In this document: positions 27,848 to 37,170 of the stretch, piece by piece
Position numbering within the stretch: position 1 is the stretch's first letter
How the letters are laid out: each line of letters starts with the position of its first letter
Assembly (NCBI GenBank): GCA_047404135.1
Contig: JBDOIT010000006.1
Coordinates: forward strand, 1 to 64,000
DNA length: 64,000 bases
Reading direction: 5' to 3'
Origin: JAHZKS01 sp047404135
GTDB lineage: Bacteria > Pseudomonadota > Alphaproteobacteria > Rickettsiales > JABSSG01
Translations under genes and position numbers: made by a program
Notes under the pieces: generated by a model
The model's input: the letters and a program-made list of their open reading frames with translations, nothing else
Databases searched by the model: none
What the model was told of the DNA's origin: nothing

Positions 27848-30589
27848 TTATAGCTTTTTCCATGTGTCTCCAACACTCACATTTACCAATAATGGCACAG
27901 AAATATCCATTGTATTTTCCATTTGTTCTTTTAATAAATGCGATGCTGACTCTACATCTTGGTCCATTACCTCAAATAACAATTCATCATGTATCTGTAG
28001 GATCAAATTGCAGTTCAATTTATTTTTAGTAAGAGTTTTGGAAACCAGGACCATAGCCCTTCTCATAATATCCGAGCTACTACCTTGTATAGGAAAATTA
28101 ATTGCAGCCCTTTCAGCAAAAGAGCGCAATAAGTGATCTTTCGAATTTATATTTTTAACATAGCATTTACGGTTCATTATAGTCTTCACATACCCATGCT
28201 CCCTAGCAGACTCTTTAGATCTTTTCATAAACACAAGAATCTCAGGGTACCTTTCGAAATATTTTTCTATATACCTTTTTGCTTCATCCCTTGAAATTTT
28301 TATATTTTTGGATAATCCATGCGCACTAATTCCATATATAATTCCAAAGTTTATCGCCTTTGCTTTCGATCTCAAATCTTTTGTTACATCCTCCAGACCA
28401 ACACCAAATATTTCAATCGCTGTCATAGCATGAATATCTATACCTTCTTTGAATGCTTTTTTCAGAGACTTAACATTAGCAATCTCCGCAAGAATCCTTA
28501 ACTCAATCTGCGAATAATCTAGAGCAAGAATCTTATGGCCCTCTTTTGAAACAAATGCAGAACGTATTTCATCTGCGAATCTACCTCTCACAGGTATGTT
28601 TTGTAGATTAGGATCTAACGAGCTAAATCTTCCTGTAGATGTTAGAGCCAAGGAAAATGTAGAATGTATTCTATCTTTTGAATGACTAGACTCTACATGG
28701 GATACCAAGGTTGAAGTGTATGTGGATTTCATCTTTGTAAGCTTTCTCCATTCTATAAGTAAATCCGCAATGGTGTGACCATCTGCTTGTAGTTGCTCTA
28801 GAGTATCTAAGTTAGTACTGTAACCACCCGATTTCTTTGATTTTTTACGAGGAACTATCTCCATTTGATTGAACAGAACATCTGCAACTTGTTGAGAAGA
28901 TGCAATATTAAATTCTGCGCCAGACAGATTGTAGATATCAGAAGATAGAGTAGCAAGCTCTTTGTCTATTTGTTTCTCTAGATCTATTAGCGCCTCTTTT
29001 CTAACCTTGATCCCAGATCTTTCCATTTCAAATACAACCTCCGAAAGAGGTAAGTCTATTCTTCTGTAATAAGATTGGCTTCCACCTTCTAGAGATTTAA
29101 CTAACAACTCCTTATATATTTTTCTTATAAAATAAGATTTTTTTGTAACATATTGTTTTATTTTTCTTTCATCTAAAGATTCAAGATTATTACGAGATTT
29201 AACTAAACCAGAGACTTGCACCCCATCATACTCTTCCAAAAAGAAGTCTGTCATCTCAATAAAATTAGTGTTAGATCTACCAGACCCCAAATCATAAGCC
29301 ATAAGCATTATGTCCTCACAAGAACTAGCAGAACTCCCAATCTCATCTATCAAATGCCTAAACATCTTGTAGTTCCACAGTATCTTTTTTATAGAGACAT
29401 CAGATAAGACGTTACTTAACTCCAGGAATAATTCTTTAAGTGTTAAGAAGCCTATAGATTGCTCTTCTAATAGAGACCCCTGGGTTTTATCTTCTGATAT
29501 TGGTATATAGTAATAATAACGCTCTTCTATAGTGATAGACACACTGTGAACATCGCGAATACTTTTTATATATTCTCTATATTTCAAATTCGGTTGAAGG
29601 TAAATTGATATTTCACCATAATATTCTGCCTTTTTTACTACCTCGGATAGATCTTTTTTTATTACTTTAATGTTAGATATATTGAAATCATCTTTTTTTC
29701 CACTCACTTCCTTAGTATCTTCAACTCCAAAAATATTTTTAGCACGAGATATTAATGTTCTAAAATTTTGTGCATGCAAAAAATCCAATAGACTTTTTGA
29801 GTCTATCTCCTTAGATTCTAAATCAGAAAACTCTACACCCAACTTCATATCGCTCTTAAGAGATACTAGTTCCCTAGAAAGCTTTACTAAATCCCTGCTT
29901 TCCTTCAAAGACTCCTTTCTTTTCTTCTGAGTAATTTCCTCTATATGCTCATAAACACCATCTATATCATCAAATCTATTGAGTAATTCTGCAGCAGTTT
30001 TTGGCCCTATCCCAGGAACACCTGGTACATTATCCGAAGAATCTCCCACAAGAGCCAATAAGTCTCTAATCTTTCCTGGCTTCACGCCATATTTTTCCTC
30101 TACTTCTTTCTCACCTATTACCCTTGATTTCATAGCATCATACATCTTAACATGGCTATTCACAAGCTGCATGAGATCCTTATCAGAGGAAATTATCAAA
30201 ACTTCTTCCTCATGATATTTTACCATTTTCGATAATGTAGCAATTATATCATCAGCCTCAAACCCGTCTTTCTCTAATATATCTAGATTCAAAGCCCTAG
30301 CTGCTTCTCTGACTAAAGAAAACTGGGGAACCAAATCTTCAGGAGGAGGTGGCCTATTAGCTTTATATTCATCATATAGCTCATGCCTGAACGTTTTTTT
30401 TCCTGCATCAAACACCATAACGATGTGAGAAGGTTTCATATCAGAAAGCACCTTCATCACCATAGAGATGAATCCGTATATGGCACCAACAGGAGTGCCG
30501 TCAGATGGTCGCGTAAGCGCTGGCATAGAATGATATGCTCTGAATAGAAAGCTATATCCATCTATGACTACTAACTTTTTATTGTCCAT
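27848..30589 (-). CDS. polA: DNA polymerase I, proofreading site degenerate
   Basis: This repair and Okazaki-processing polymerase has 913 residues. The N-terminal 5' nuclease domain is intact (VIDGYSFLFRAYH, SSDKDLMQLV, GDSSDNVPGVPGIGPKTA). The polymerase domain has motif A (LDYSQIELR), motif B (RSKAKAINFGIIYG) and motif C (QIHDEL). In the middle 3'-5' exonuclease domain the catalytic acids appear lost: the DxE of motif I is absent around residues 325-333 (GEISIYLQP), NLKxD reads NYKMF near 406, and YxxxD reads YVTKK near 480. It therefore probably lacks proofreading, like Taq polymerase. It lies 6 bases downstream of glmU. Confidence 0.95.
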   Translation of the reverse strand: MDNKKLVVIDGYSFLFRAYHSMPALTRPSDGTPVGAIYGFISMVMKVLSDMKPSHIVMVFDAGKKTFRHELYDEYKANRPPPPEDLVPQFSLVREAARALNLDILEKDGFEADDIIATLSKMVKYHEEEVLIISSDKDLMQLVNSHVKMYDAMKSRVIGEKEVEEKYGVKPGKIRDLLALVGDSSDNVPGVPGIGPKTAAELLNRFDDIDGVYEHIEEITQKKRKESLKESRDLVKLSRELVSLKSDMKLGVEFSDLESKEIDSKSLLDFLHAQNFRTLISRAKNIFGVEDTKEVSGKKDDFNISNIKVIKKDLSEVVKKAEYYGEISIYLQPNLKYREYIKSIRDVHSVSITIEERYYYYIPISEDKTQGSLLEEQSIGFLTLKELFLELSNVLSDVSIKKILWNYKMFRHLIDEIGSSASSCEDIMLMAYDLGSGRSNTNFIEMTDFFLEEYDGVQVSGLVKSRNNLESLDERKIKQYVTKKSYFIRKIYKELLVKSLEGGSQSYYRRIDLPLSEVVFEMERSGIKVRKEALIDLEKQIDKELATLSSDIYNLSGAEFNIASSQQVADVLFNQMEIVPRKKSKKSGGYSTNLDTLEQLQADGHTIADLLIEWRKLTKMKSTYTSTLVSHVESSHSKDRIHSTFSLALTSTGRFSSLDPNLQNIPVRGRFADEIRSAFVSKEGHKILALDYSQIELRILAEIANVKSLKKAFKEGIDIHAMTAIEIFGVGLEDVTKDLRSKAKAINFGIIYGISAHGLSKNIKISRDEAKRYIEKYFERYPEILVFMKRSKESAREHGYVKTIMNRKCYVKNINSKDHLLRSFAERAAINFPIQGSSSDIMRRAMVLVSKTLTKNKLNCNLILQIHDELLFEVMDQDVESASHLLKEQMENTMDISVPLLVNVSVGDTWKKL

Positions 30590-30595
30590 ATTTTA

Positions 30596-31960
30596 TTAAA
30601 GAGGTTTTTTAGAATTTCTGCCTAACTTTTCAGCATTTCGTTTATTGATTCTTTTTGCTTCTCCTGAGTAATTCTTTTGCTTTGACCTGCCCACCGCAAG
30701 GCTGCTATCTTCAACATCCTCTGTCACAACACTACCCGCACCAATAATCGCTCCTTTACCAATTTCAACAGGTGCAATTATTGAAGCATTGGATCCCACA
30801 AACGAGTTGTCTCCTATTTTTGTTTTATGTTTACCAAACCCATCATAGTTACATGTGATTGTACCAGCGCCTATATTCACATTACTTCCTAACTCGCTGT
30901 CACCTAGATAGGAAAGGTGGCTTGATTTAGAACCCTCACCCACTTTGGAATTTTTCACCTCAACAAAATTACCTATTTTCACTTTGTCTCCTAGCATGGT
31001 TCCAGGTCTTAAATTTGCAAAAGGCCCAATGGTTGAATTCTTGCCTATTTCAGACCCCTCTATATGACAGAAAGATTTTATCACAGCTCCAGAATGAACC
31101 TTCACATTGCGACCGAAAAATACATTTGGATAAATCACAACATCTCTATCTATCTCCGTATCCTCTGCAAAATAAACTGTATCTCTATCAACTAGAGTAA
31201 CCCCCTCTCTTATAAACTTTGTGCGCAATTTATTTTGCATTACTTTTTCAGCTTTAGATAATTCCTCTCTGCTATTCACAGCCAGAGCCTCTTCTTCGCT
31301 CACAGCCACATGTTGGCACTTCAATTTTGCATCTCTCGCTAAGCTTACTAAGTCAGTTAAGTAATATTCCTTTTTAGAGTTATTGTTTTTTACGGATGAT
31401 AATAATTGAGATGCGTGTTTTTTATTTATCAGCATCACACCAGAATTACATAAACTAATCTCTTTTTGATCCAAATCACAATCCAAAAATTCTATAATCT
31501 CCTCCAAAGAATTGTCTTTATTTACAACAAGGCGCCCGTACTCACTAGGTCCACTAACCTCAAACCCCAAAACCACAAGTGCATTTATTGAATCCGCATT
31601 CAATAGTGTCTTCATCCTCTCTATTGTTTTAGATGTAATAAAAGGAGTATCTCCATATAGAACCAAAATGTGGTTATTATATTTTAACTCCCTCATACCA
31701 ACCTTCACTGCATCCGCAGTGCCAAGCCTATCCTCCTGCACAACGGACTTAGAAGGTGTATATTCTGACAGAACACTCTCACGCAACCTATCCATATTTG
31801 GCCCTATTACGGTTACCACCTCTTCACTTCCTATATTTTTGATCATATCAAATATATGACCTATCATGGATCTAGAAGCCACCTCGTGCATCACCTTGGG
31901 AAGCTTGGATTTCATCCTCTTACCTTCACCAGCTGCTAAAATAATTGTAGATATAGACAT
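30596..31960 (-). CDS. glmU: Bifunctional GlcNAc-1-P uridyltransferase / GlcN-1-P acetyltransferase
   Basis: GlmU makes UDP-GlcNAc, the precursor of peptidoglycan and lipid A. The N-terminal nucleotidyltransferase shows ILAAGEGKRMKSKLPKVMH and LVLYGDTPF. The C-terminal left-handed beta-helix acetyltransferase shows GPFANLRPGTMLG, HLSYLGDSELG and NIGAGTITCNYDGFGKHKT with the catalytic His. Both halves look intact over 454 residues. It is the first gene of the glmU-polA pair and is divergent from rmuC across a 74-base spacer. Confidence 0.96.
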   Translation of the reverse strand: MSISTIILAAGEGKRMKSKLPKVMHEVASRSMIGHIFDMIKNIGSEEVVTVIGPNMDRLRESVLSEYTPSKSVVQEDRLGTADAVKVGMRELKYNNHILVLYGDTPFITSKTIERMKTLLNADSINALVVLGFEVSGPSEYGRLVVNKDNSLEEIIEFLDCDLDQKEISLCNSGVMLINKKHASQLLSSVKNNNSKKEYYLTDLVSLARDAKLKCQHVAVSEEEALAVNSREELSKAEKVMQNKLRTKFIREGVTLVDRDTVYFAEDTEIDRDVVIYPNVFFGRNVKVHSGAVIKSFCHIEGSEIGKNSTIGPFANLRPGTMLGDKVKIGNFVEVKNSKVGEGSKSSHLSYLGDSELGSNVNIGAGTITCNYDGFGKHKTKIGDNSFVGSNASIIAPVEIGKGAIIGAGSVVTEDVEDSSLAVGRSKQKNYSGEAKRINKRNAEKLGRNSKKPL

Positions 31961-32034
31961 AATCAGTTACACTTTACACATGTAGGTATTTAAAGTAATA
32001 CTATACGAAGTAGCATCAGAAATAAAACCAAAAT

Positions 32035-33501
32035 ATGATTTTATTAGCATCGATTAGCATTCTTTCCGTTTTCATTCTACTATTCCTTTCTTGGAGTATT
32101 AGCAAAAAAAATTCTGAGATAAAGAATTTATCATTAGAATGCGATTCTCTAAAGGACATACGTAGCCTATTAGAAGCAGAATTAAACCAATCTACACAAG
32201 AAAAATATTCTACACAACATAAACTAGAATCTGTAACCATCAAAAATGCAAAACACGAAAATTCTGTTTCTTTACTAAGAGATTCCATCGACAAATTGGA
32301 GAAAGAGCTAGTGGATCAAAAAACACTACACTCTGAAACTCAAGAATTCCTTTACCAAACAAAACAGTCTTTAGAGCTCAAAACTCAAGAAATGAAGGAG
32401 TTTGAAGTCAGAGTTAGTGATTGGGAAAAATCGCGAGGCGAAGCAATAGCACAAGCAAAAGCAGCTATCTTTGAAACAGCAAATAAGCTTTCTACAGAGC
32501 TAATAGAAAAACACAAAGCAGAAACCAAAGAATCAGAAGAAAAACTCGGCAACAAAACATCGAAATTGCAGGATCAGTTTGAAAAAATAGTCAGTAATAT
32601 CGGCATACTAAATAATGAAATAAAATCTTCGAAAGATTCAGTTGACCATGTAAAACGCGCACTACTTTCACCTTCTGGTGCAGGAAATCTAGCAGAAATC
32701 ACATTGGAAAACATTTTAAAAAGTTCTGGCTTACAAAGCGAGGTAGACTTCATTATGCAATATTCTTTTACAACAAACTCAACAGAAAAATCTACGTTGA
32801 GGCCAGATGCAGTAGTATTCTTGCCTGGAGATAATGTGATGATTATAGATAGCAAGTCTTCTAAATACTTCGCCGAAATTGCAGAATCTGAAAAAGATCC
32901 CTCAAAAGAAAGTCTAACAAGTCTGAAGGGAACTATGCTTCAACACATCAAAGACCTCAAAAAGAAAAACTACCAAGACTTCCTCAAGGAGCACATGAGT
33001 CACAAAAAAGTAAACCATATCTCCAACATTATGTTTCTTCCTAGTGAATCCGCTTTGGAAAAAATTTCACAAATAGATAAGAGCTTTATCACAAAAGCCT
33101 GGGAGGATAATATCTTTCCTGTAGGCCCTTCTGGACTAATCAACCTATTAGTTTATGCAAAGTTCCAAATAGCATCACATACACAATCTAAAAACCAACA
33201 CCTTATCATAGAGGAGGTCAGAAAATTACTCAGCTCTGTATCTCATCTGTACGAGCATACAAGAAAATTAGGAAATAGCCTTCACAGCACCACAAACCAC
33301 TTCGATAGACTGGCAGGGTCCTTTAATACAAATTTTCTGCCAAAGGCGCGAAATTTACAAAAACTGGGGGTCCTTATCTCAAAGAGTAAAGAGCTACCAA
33401 ATAACCTAGAGCGATTAACTGTTATTTCATCCAATAAAATGGATCTAATAGATATGGCGCAAGATTCACAGAAAAAAGCCAAGGAAGATTCTGATGAGTA
33501 A
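32035..33501 (+). CDS. rmuC: RmuC-family DNA recombination protein
   Basis: RmuC-family proteins are predicted nucleases that limit genome inversions at repeats in E. coli. The protein has a short N-terminal membrane anchor (residues 2-21), a long coiled coil to about residue 190, and the RmuC domain with its restriction-endonuclease-like core: LRPDAVVFLPGD, then MIIDSKSSKYF with the D/K pair. The 488-residue length is typical. Its last 8 bases overlap the start of the carbonic-anhydrase-like gene, suggesting coupled expression. Confidence 0.9.
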   Translation: MILLASISILSVFILLFLSWSISKKNSEIKNLSLECDSLKDIRSLLEAELNQSTQEKYSTQHKLESVTIKNAKHENSVSLLRDSIDKLEKELVDQKTLHSETQEFLYQTKQSLELKTQEMKEFEVRVSDWEKSRGEAIAQAKAAIFETANKLSTELIEKHKAETKESEEKLGNKTSKLQDQFEKIVSNIGILNNEIKSSKDSVDHVKRALLSPSGAGNLAEITLENILKSSGLQSEVDFIMQYSFTTNSTEKSTLRPDAVVFLPGDNVMIIDSKSSKYFAEIAESEKDPSKESLTSLKGTMLQHIKDLKKKNYQDFLKEHMSHKKVNHISNIMFLPSESALEKISQIDKSFITKAWEDNIFPVGPSGLINLLVYAKFQIASHTQSKNQHLIIEEVRKLLSSVSHLYEHTRKLGNSLHSTTNHFDRLAGSFNTNFLPKARNLQKLGVLISKSKELPNNLERLTVISSNKMDLIDMAQDSQKKAKEDSDE

Positions 33502-34003
33502 CGTATTTCCCTTTAAAGGAATAATTCCACAAATTGGCAACAACTGCTTCATAGCCCCCACAGCATCCGTTATAGGAAAAGTAGAAATAGGGGAATATTC
33601 AAGTATATGGTTCAATACTGTATTACGTGGAGATGCAGAAAAGATTACAGTAGGTTCTCATACGAATATACAGGATGGCAGTATCATCCACGTAACAAAT
33701 GGGGGGTTTCCTACAACAATAGGCTCCTATGTAACTGTTGGGCATAAGGTATTATTACATGCATGCACTATCGAAGATCACGCTCTTATAGGAATGGACT
33801 CAACAATAATGGATAGAGCTGTTGTGGAATCTGGAGGCTGGGTGGCGGCAGGGTCCTTGGTAACTGAAGGAAAAATAGTAAAATCAGGAGAAATATGGGC
33901 AGGCAGGCCAGCAAACTTTTTCCGCAAACTCACGAGCGAGGAGCTAACCTTCATTAAAACTTCAGCTATGAATTATGTCACATATTCCAAAGAATATTTC
34001 TAA
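33494..34003 (+). CDS. Gamma-class carbonic anhydrase-like hexapeptide protein
   Basis: This is a left-handed beta-helix protein of the gamma-carbonic anhydrase/YrdA group (169 residues). The hexapeptide repeats run from about residue 12 to 130. The three zinc-binding His positions are represented by GSIIHV and the pair in TVGHKVLLHAC. The family is cytoplasmic and trimeric; many members in bacteria lack measurable carbonic anhydrase activity, so the reaction is uncertain. It overlaps rmuC by 8 bases and precedes the heptose cassette by 78 bases. Confidence 0.88.
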   Translation: MSNVFPFKGIIPQIGNNCFIAPTASVIGKVEIGEYSSIWFNTVLRGDAEKITVGSHTNIQDGSIIHVTNGGFPTTIGSYVTVGHKVLLHACTIEDHALIGMDSTIMDRAVVESGGWVAAGSLVTEGKIVKSGEIWAGRPANFFRKLTSEELTFIKTSAMNYVTYSKEYF

Positions 34004-34081
34004 AAAGCATATATATACATACCTTAGTATTGCTAATTTATACACACAGCTATACCCTGATGAAAAAAATATAGTTATTTT

Positions 34082-34696
34082 GTGAGCACTAATACAATTT
34101 GCAATCTCTCTCCCATAGAGGGTTTTATTAAATCTGAAATTCAAGATACATGCTATACTTTTAAAAAGATCCTGCAAGACACTAAACTAATAGAATCAGT
34201 ACAAAATCTTGCATTACTCTCTGCTAAAGCATTGCAAAATGGGAACAAGATAATCTTTTGTGGTAATGGCGGATCCGCAGCAGACTCTCAACATCTAGCA
34301 GCAGAATTAGTTAGCAAATTATACAAAGACCGCCCTGCTCTTGCTGCAATATCATTAACGACAGACACATCCGCTATTACAGCTATTGCAAATGACTATG
34401 GATATGACAAATTATTCTCCAGACAAGTAGAAGCAGTTGGAAATAAAGGAGATATTTTGATAGGAATCTCAACATCAGGCCGCAGTATCAATGTTCTAAA
34501 TGGAATTTTAAAAGCAAAAGAATTGGGATTAACTACCATTGCTTTTTTAGGACAAGACGGAAGAGATATAGGGAAGATATCTGACCACCAATTGAACATC
34601 CCATCTAACAAAACTCCGAAGATACAAGAAGCTCACATAGCGTTGGGTCATATTTACTGCGCTGCTATTGAAAGAATTATATTTGGTAACGAATGA
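34082..34696 (+). CDS. gmhA: Sedoheptulose-7-phosphate isomerase
   Basis: GmhA converts sedoheptulose 7-phosphate to D-glycero-D-manno-heptose 7-phosphate, the first step in heptose nucleotide synthesis for LPS, glycoproteins or S-layers. The SIS domain signature FCGNGGSAADSQHLAAELVSK and the downstream GISTSGRSINVLNG phosphate loop are clear. The 204-residue length is normal. It starts with GTG at 34082; no better ATG is available. The stop overlaps the next start (ATGA), giving a tight gmhA-hddA-hddC operon. Confidence 0.94.
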   Translation: MSTNTICNLSPIEGFIKSEIQDTCYTFKKILQDTKLIESVQNLALLSAKALQNGNKIIFCGNGGSAADSQHLAAELVSKLYKDRPALAAISLTTDTSAITAIANDYGYDKLFSRQVEAVGNKGDILIGISTSGRSINVLNGILKAKELGLTTIAFLGQDGRDIGKISDHQLNIPSNKTPKIQEAHIALGHIYCAAIERIIFGNE

Positions 34697-35778
34697 TAAT
34701 TAGTCGAACACCTTATAGGGTGTCTTTTTTTGGAGGAGGAACAGATTACCATACTTGGTATGAAAAACATGGAGGAAAAGTACTCTCTACCACAATAAGA
34801 CATTACAGCTATGTCTACGCAAGATTCCTCCCTCCCTTTTTTAGATATAAATATAGATTCACTTGGAATGATATTGTAGAAACGTTAAATGAAAAATCCG
34901 AAACCTCACATGGGATCATAAGATCTGCCCTTGATTTTTTAAAAATAGACTCTGGAATAGAAATTTCACATCAAGAAGATATACCTTCGAAATCCGGCAT
35001 TGGCTCCAGCTCTACATTTTCAGTTGGTTTACTAAACTCTTTATATTCACTAACTAACACTCCCTCTACAAAGAAGAATCTTGCTTGTGAAGCAGTGCAT
35101 CTAGAAAGAGAAATGCTAAAAGACAGTATAGGTGTTCAGGATCAAATTGCAGCTTCCTATGGTGGGTTAAATAAAATAGAAATCAACACAGACGGAACCT
35201 TTGCAGTTACCCCTTTAAACTTAAAAAAAGAAAGATCAAAAGAGTTAGAAAGCCATATGATGCTATTTTTCACAGGAATCTCAAGAAAATCTACCGTGGT
35301 GGCAGCAAAAAAAATTGATATCTTACCAGAGAAAGAAGCAGTACTGAAAAAAATGTCCGATTTAGTAGATGAGTCTATTGAACTACTATCATCAACAGAA
35401 GACATATGTTATTTTGGAGAATTATTACACAAAACTTGGAGTCTCAAACAAAGTATTTCTTCTCATATTTCCAATAAAACCGTTGACTCCATATATGCAC
35501 GCGCAAGAAATGCAGGAGCCTTAGGAGGAAAGTTGCTTGGAGCGGGAGGGGGAGGATTTGTGATATTCTTTGCAAAACCGGAGCATCATCAAAAGGTCAA
35601 AGAAGCTCTATCGGACTTCTTATGGGTACCCTTTGAGTTTGAGAAAAATGGATCACAAATAATATTCCGTGATAGTCCAAAATACTCACTCAGCTCCTCT
35701 ATAAGAAGAGACTTCCACCACCTAAAAAATGAACGCTTAACTAGCTTACAAAGAAAGTATAAAACATTAGCACAGTGA
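34693..35778 (+). CDS. hddA: D-glycero-alpha-D-manno-heptose-7-phosphate kinase (GHMP kinase)
   Basis: This GHMP-family kinase is expected to phosphorylate heptose 7-phosphate at C1 (alpha anomer). The N-terminus reads ISRTPYRVSFFGGGTDYHTW, the GHMP ATP-binding motif is IPSKSGIGSSSTFSVGLLN, and the C-terminal GAGGGGFVIFF motif is present. At 361 residues it has the length of HddA-type kinases. Position directly between gmhA and a nucleotidyltransferase supports a heptose rather than a fucose/mannose role. The pathway matches the GDP-heptose route rather than the HldE ADP-heptose route. Confidence 0.88.
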   Translation: MIISRTPYRVSFFGGGTDYHTWYEKHGGKVLSTTIRHYSYVYARFLPPFFRYKYRFTWNDIVETLNEKSETSHGIIRSALDFLKIDSGIEISHQEDIPSKSGIGSSSTFSVGLLNSLYSLTNTPSTKKNLACEAVHLEREMLKDSIGVQDQIAASYGGLNKIEINTDGTFAVTPLNLKKERSKELESHMMLFFTGISRKSTVVAAKKIDILPEKEAVLKKMSDLVDESIELLSSTEDICYFGELLHKTWSLKQSISSHISNKTVDSIYARARNAGALGGKLLGAGGGGFVIFFAKPEHHQKVKEALSDFLWVPFEFEKNGSQIIFRDSPKYSLSSSIRRDFHHLKNERLTSLQRKYKTLAQ

Positions 35779-36467
35779 AAGCTCTAATACTAGCAGGAGG
35801 TTTTGGAACCAGGCTCAGAACAGTTATAAATAATACACCTAAAGTAATGGCTCCTGTAAACGGGAAGCCCTTCTTGGAATATATATTATTCTCGTTATAC
35901 AAATCTAACATAGAAGAAGTAGTAGTTTCTGTACATTACCTAGCAGACCATATAAAAGATTATTTTGGCAATGATTACAAAGGAATGAGTCTAAAGTATT
36001 CCGAAGAAATCTCTCCTCTTGGAACAGGAGGAGCAATAAAAAACTCTTTATCATACTTAAAGAATACAGACAATATAGTGGTGATGAACGGGGATAGCTT
36101 TGTGAATTGCGACCTCTTGCATATAGTAGAAAAACATAAATCCTCAGAATGCTCAATTTCGATTGTTGTAAAAAAACTACCTGTCAGCGAAAGATATGGA
36201 ACGCTAGAGATTAAAGATCATAAGATAGTTTCTTTTAAAGAAAAAAAATCAGAGAAAGATTGCTTTATAAATACAGGAATATATTTAATCTCTAGTAGAA
36301 TATTTGAAAATCATCACTTACCAGATAGCTTTTCGTTCGAAAAAGATTTTTTACAGAAAGAAATCTCTTCATTGAGTATAAACGCTATCCACACAGATAG
36401 TTTCTTTATAGACATAGGGATTCCAGCAGATTACAAAAAAGCCCAAACATCCTTAGAGGAAATATAG
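35775..36467 (+). CDS. hddC: Heptose-1-phosphate nucleotidyltransferase (HddC-like)
   Basis: This is a sugar-phosphate nucleotidyltransferase with ILAGGFGTRLRTVI, PKVMAPVNGKPFLEY and MNGDSFVNCD, the catalytic metal-binding Asp region. The 230-residue length and genomic partnership with gmhA and hddA suggest it activates D-glycero-alpha-D-manno-heptose 1-phosphate, in known systems with GTP. Translation starts at GTG overlapping the hddA stop (GTGA). The 7-phosphatase GmhB is not in this window. A different nucleotide or sugar specificity cannot be excluded by sequence reading alone. Confidence 0.82.
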   Translation: MKALILAGGFGTRLRTVINNTPKVMAPVNGKPFLEYILFSLYKSNIEEVVVSVHYLADHIKDYFGNDYKGMSLKYSEEISPLGTGGAIKNSLSYLKNTDNIVVMNGDSFVNCDLLHIVEKHKSSECSISIVVKKLPVSERYGTLEIKDHKIVSFKEKKSEKDCFINTGIYLISSRIFENHHLPDSFSFEKDFLQKEISSLSINAIHTDSFFIDIGIPADYKKAQTSLEEI

Positions 36468-36518
36468 AATTTGCATTGTACCGTAAAAATTTTATCGTCT
36501 ATGGATAGTATAAAGATA

Positions 36519-37151
36519 CTAACCATACAGCTTGTCCATTTTATCTTCTATTTCTAAGGTAATAAGTTTTGCAGAACTGGGAATATTCTTGATATTCTTA
36601 AAAAAAGCATATTTACCTCCATTAGACAAGTCTGATTTTGGTGCCTTGATAACAAAAGATAGGATTTTTTTATTAGTCTGATCAACAACCCTGACAACAA
36701 TGTTTGGCACCCTCCTCCTTTCTTCGGAATTATTTACAACAAATCCATTTATATCAATACTGTTATTATCTTTTCGCAATAACTCAGTTTTCTGTATTTC
36801 TATATTACCTGAATTTAGAATCCCTACCTTTGTATATACAGAGCGTAAAGGTTGGTATTTATTTTCTATATCTTCGTGAAAGAAAAAAACTGAAGTGACT
36901 AAAATCAAAACAGCAAAAATTGCAGGAAGTAGTTTTAACCAACCGGGAACAACATATTCTATCACCACTGGCAAACTTCTTGATAAACTCACCTTTTTTA
37001 CTGTAGCTTCCTTCTTTTTTTGCTTATCTTTACTTGGATATTGAGTCCATATATGAAAGCATTTCGTACACCTCACCTTGCGTCCAGTGCTTGTGACAGA
37101 AGCAATGGACATCTGATATTTTGTTGAACATTTTTTACATGATATAATCAC
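36519..37151 (-). CDS. Zinc-ribbon membrane protein (MJ0042/DUF3426-type)
   Basis: The N-terminus is an MJ0042-type zinc ribbon with Cys pairs at residues 5/8 and 28/31 (CKKC and CTKC). A Lys-rich linker, a single membrane span (about residues 72-90) and a periplasmic domain of about 115 residues follow. This architecture is common in alphaproteobacteria next to housekeeping genes and has no firm function. It lies 19 bases downstream of recO on the same strand and is convergent with the heptose cassette across 51 bases. Confidence 0.85.
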   Translation of the reverse strand: MIISCKKCSTKYQMSIASVTSTGRKVRCTKCFHIWTQYPSKDKQKKKEATVKKVSLSRSLPVVIEYVVPGWLKLLPAIFAVLILVTSVFFFHEDIENKYQPLRSVYTKVGILNSGNIEIQKTELLRKDNNSIDINGFVVNNSEERRRVPNIVVRVVDQTNKKILSFVIKAPKSDLSNGGKYAFFKNIKNIPSSAKLITLEIEDKMDKLYG

Positions 37152-37170
37152 AAGAACCTCACCTTTAGTT

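Noticed and set aside
36502..36524. Hairpin (TAGTAT/ATACTA) between hddC and the zinc-ribbon gene as a terminator
   Set aside because: There is no T run on either side, the stem is only AT-rich, and it overlaps the stop codon of the zinc-ribbon gene.
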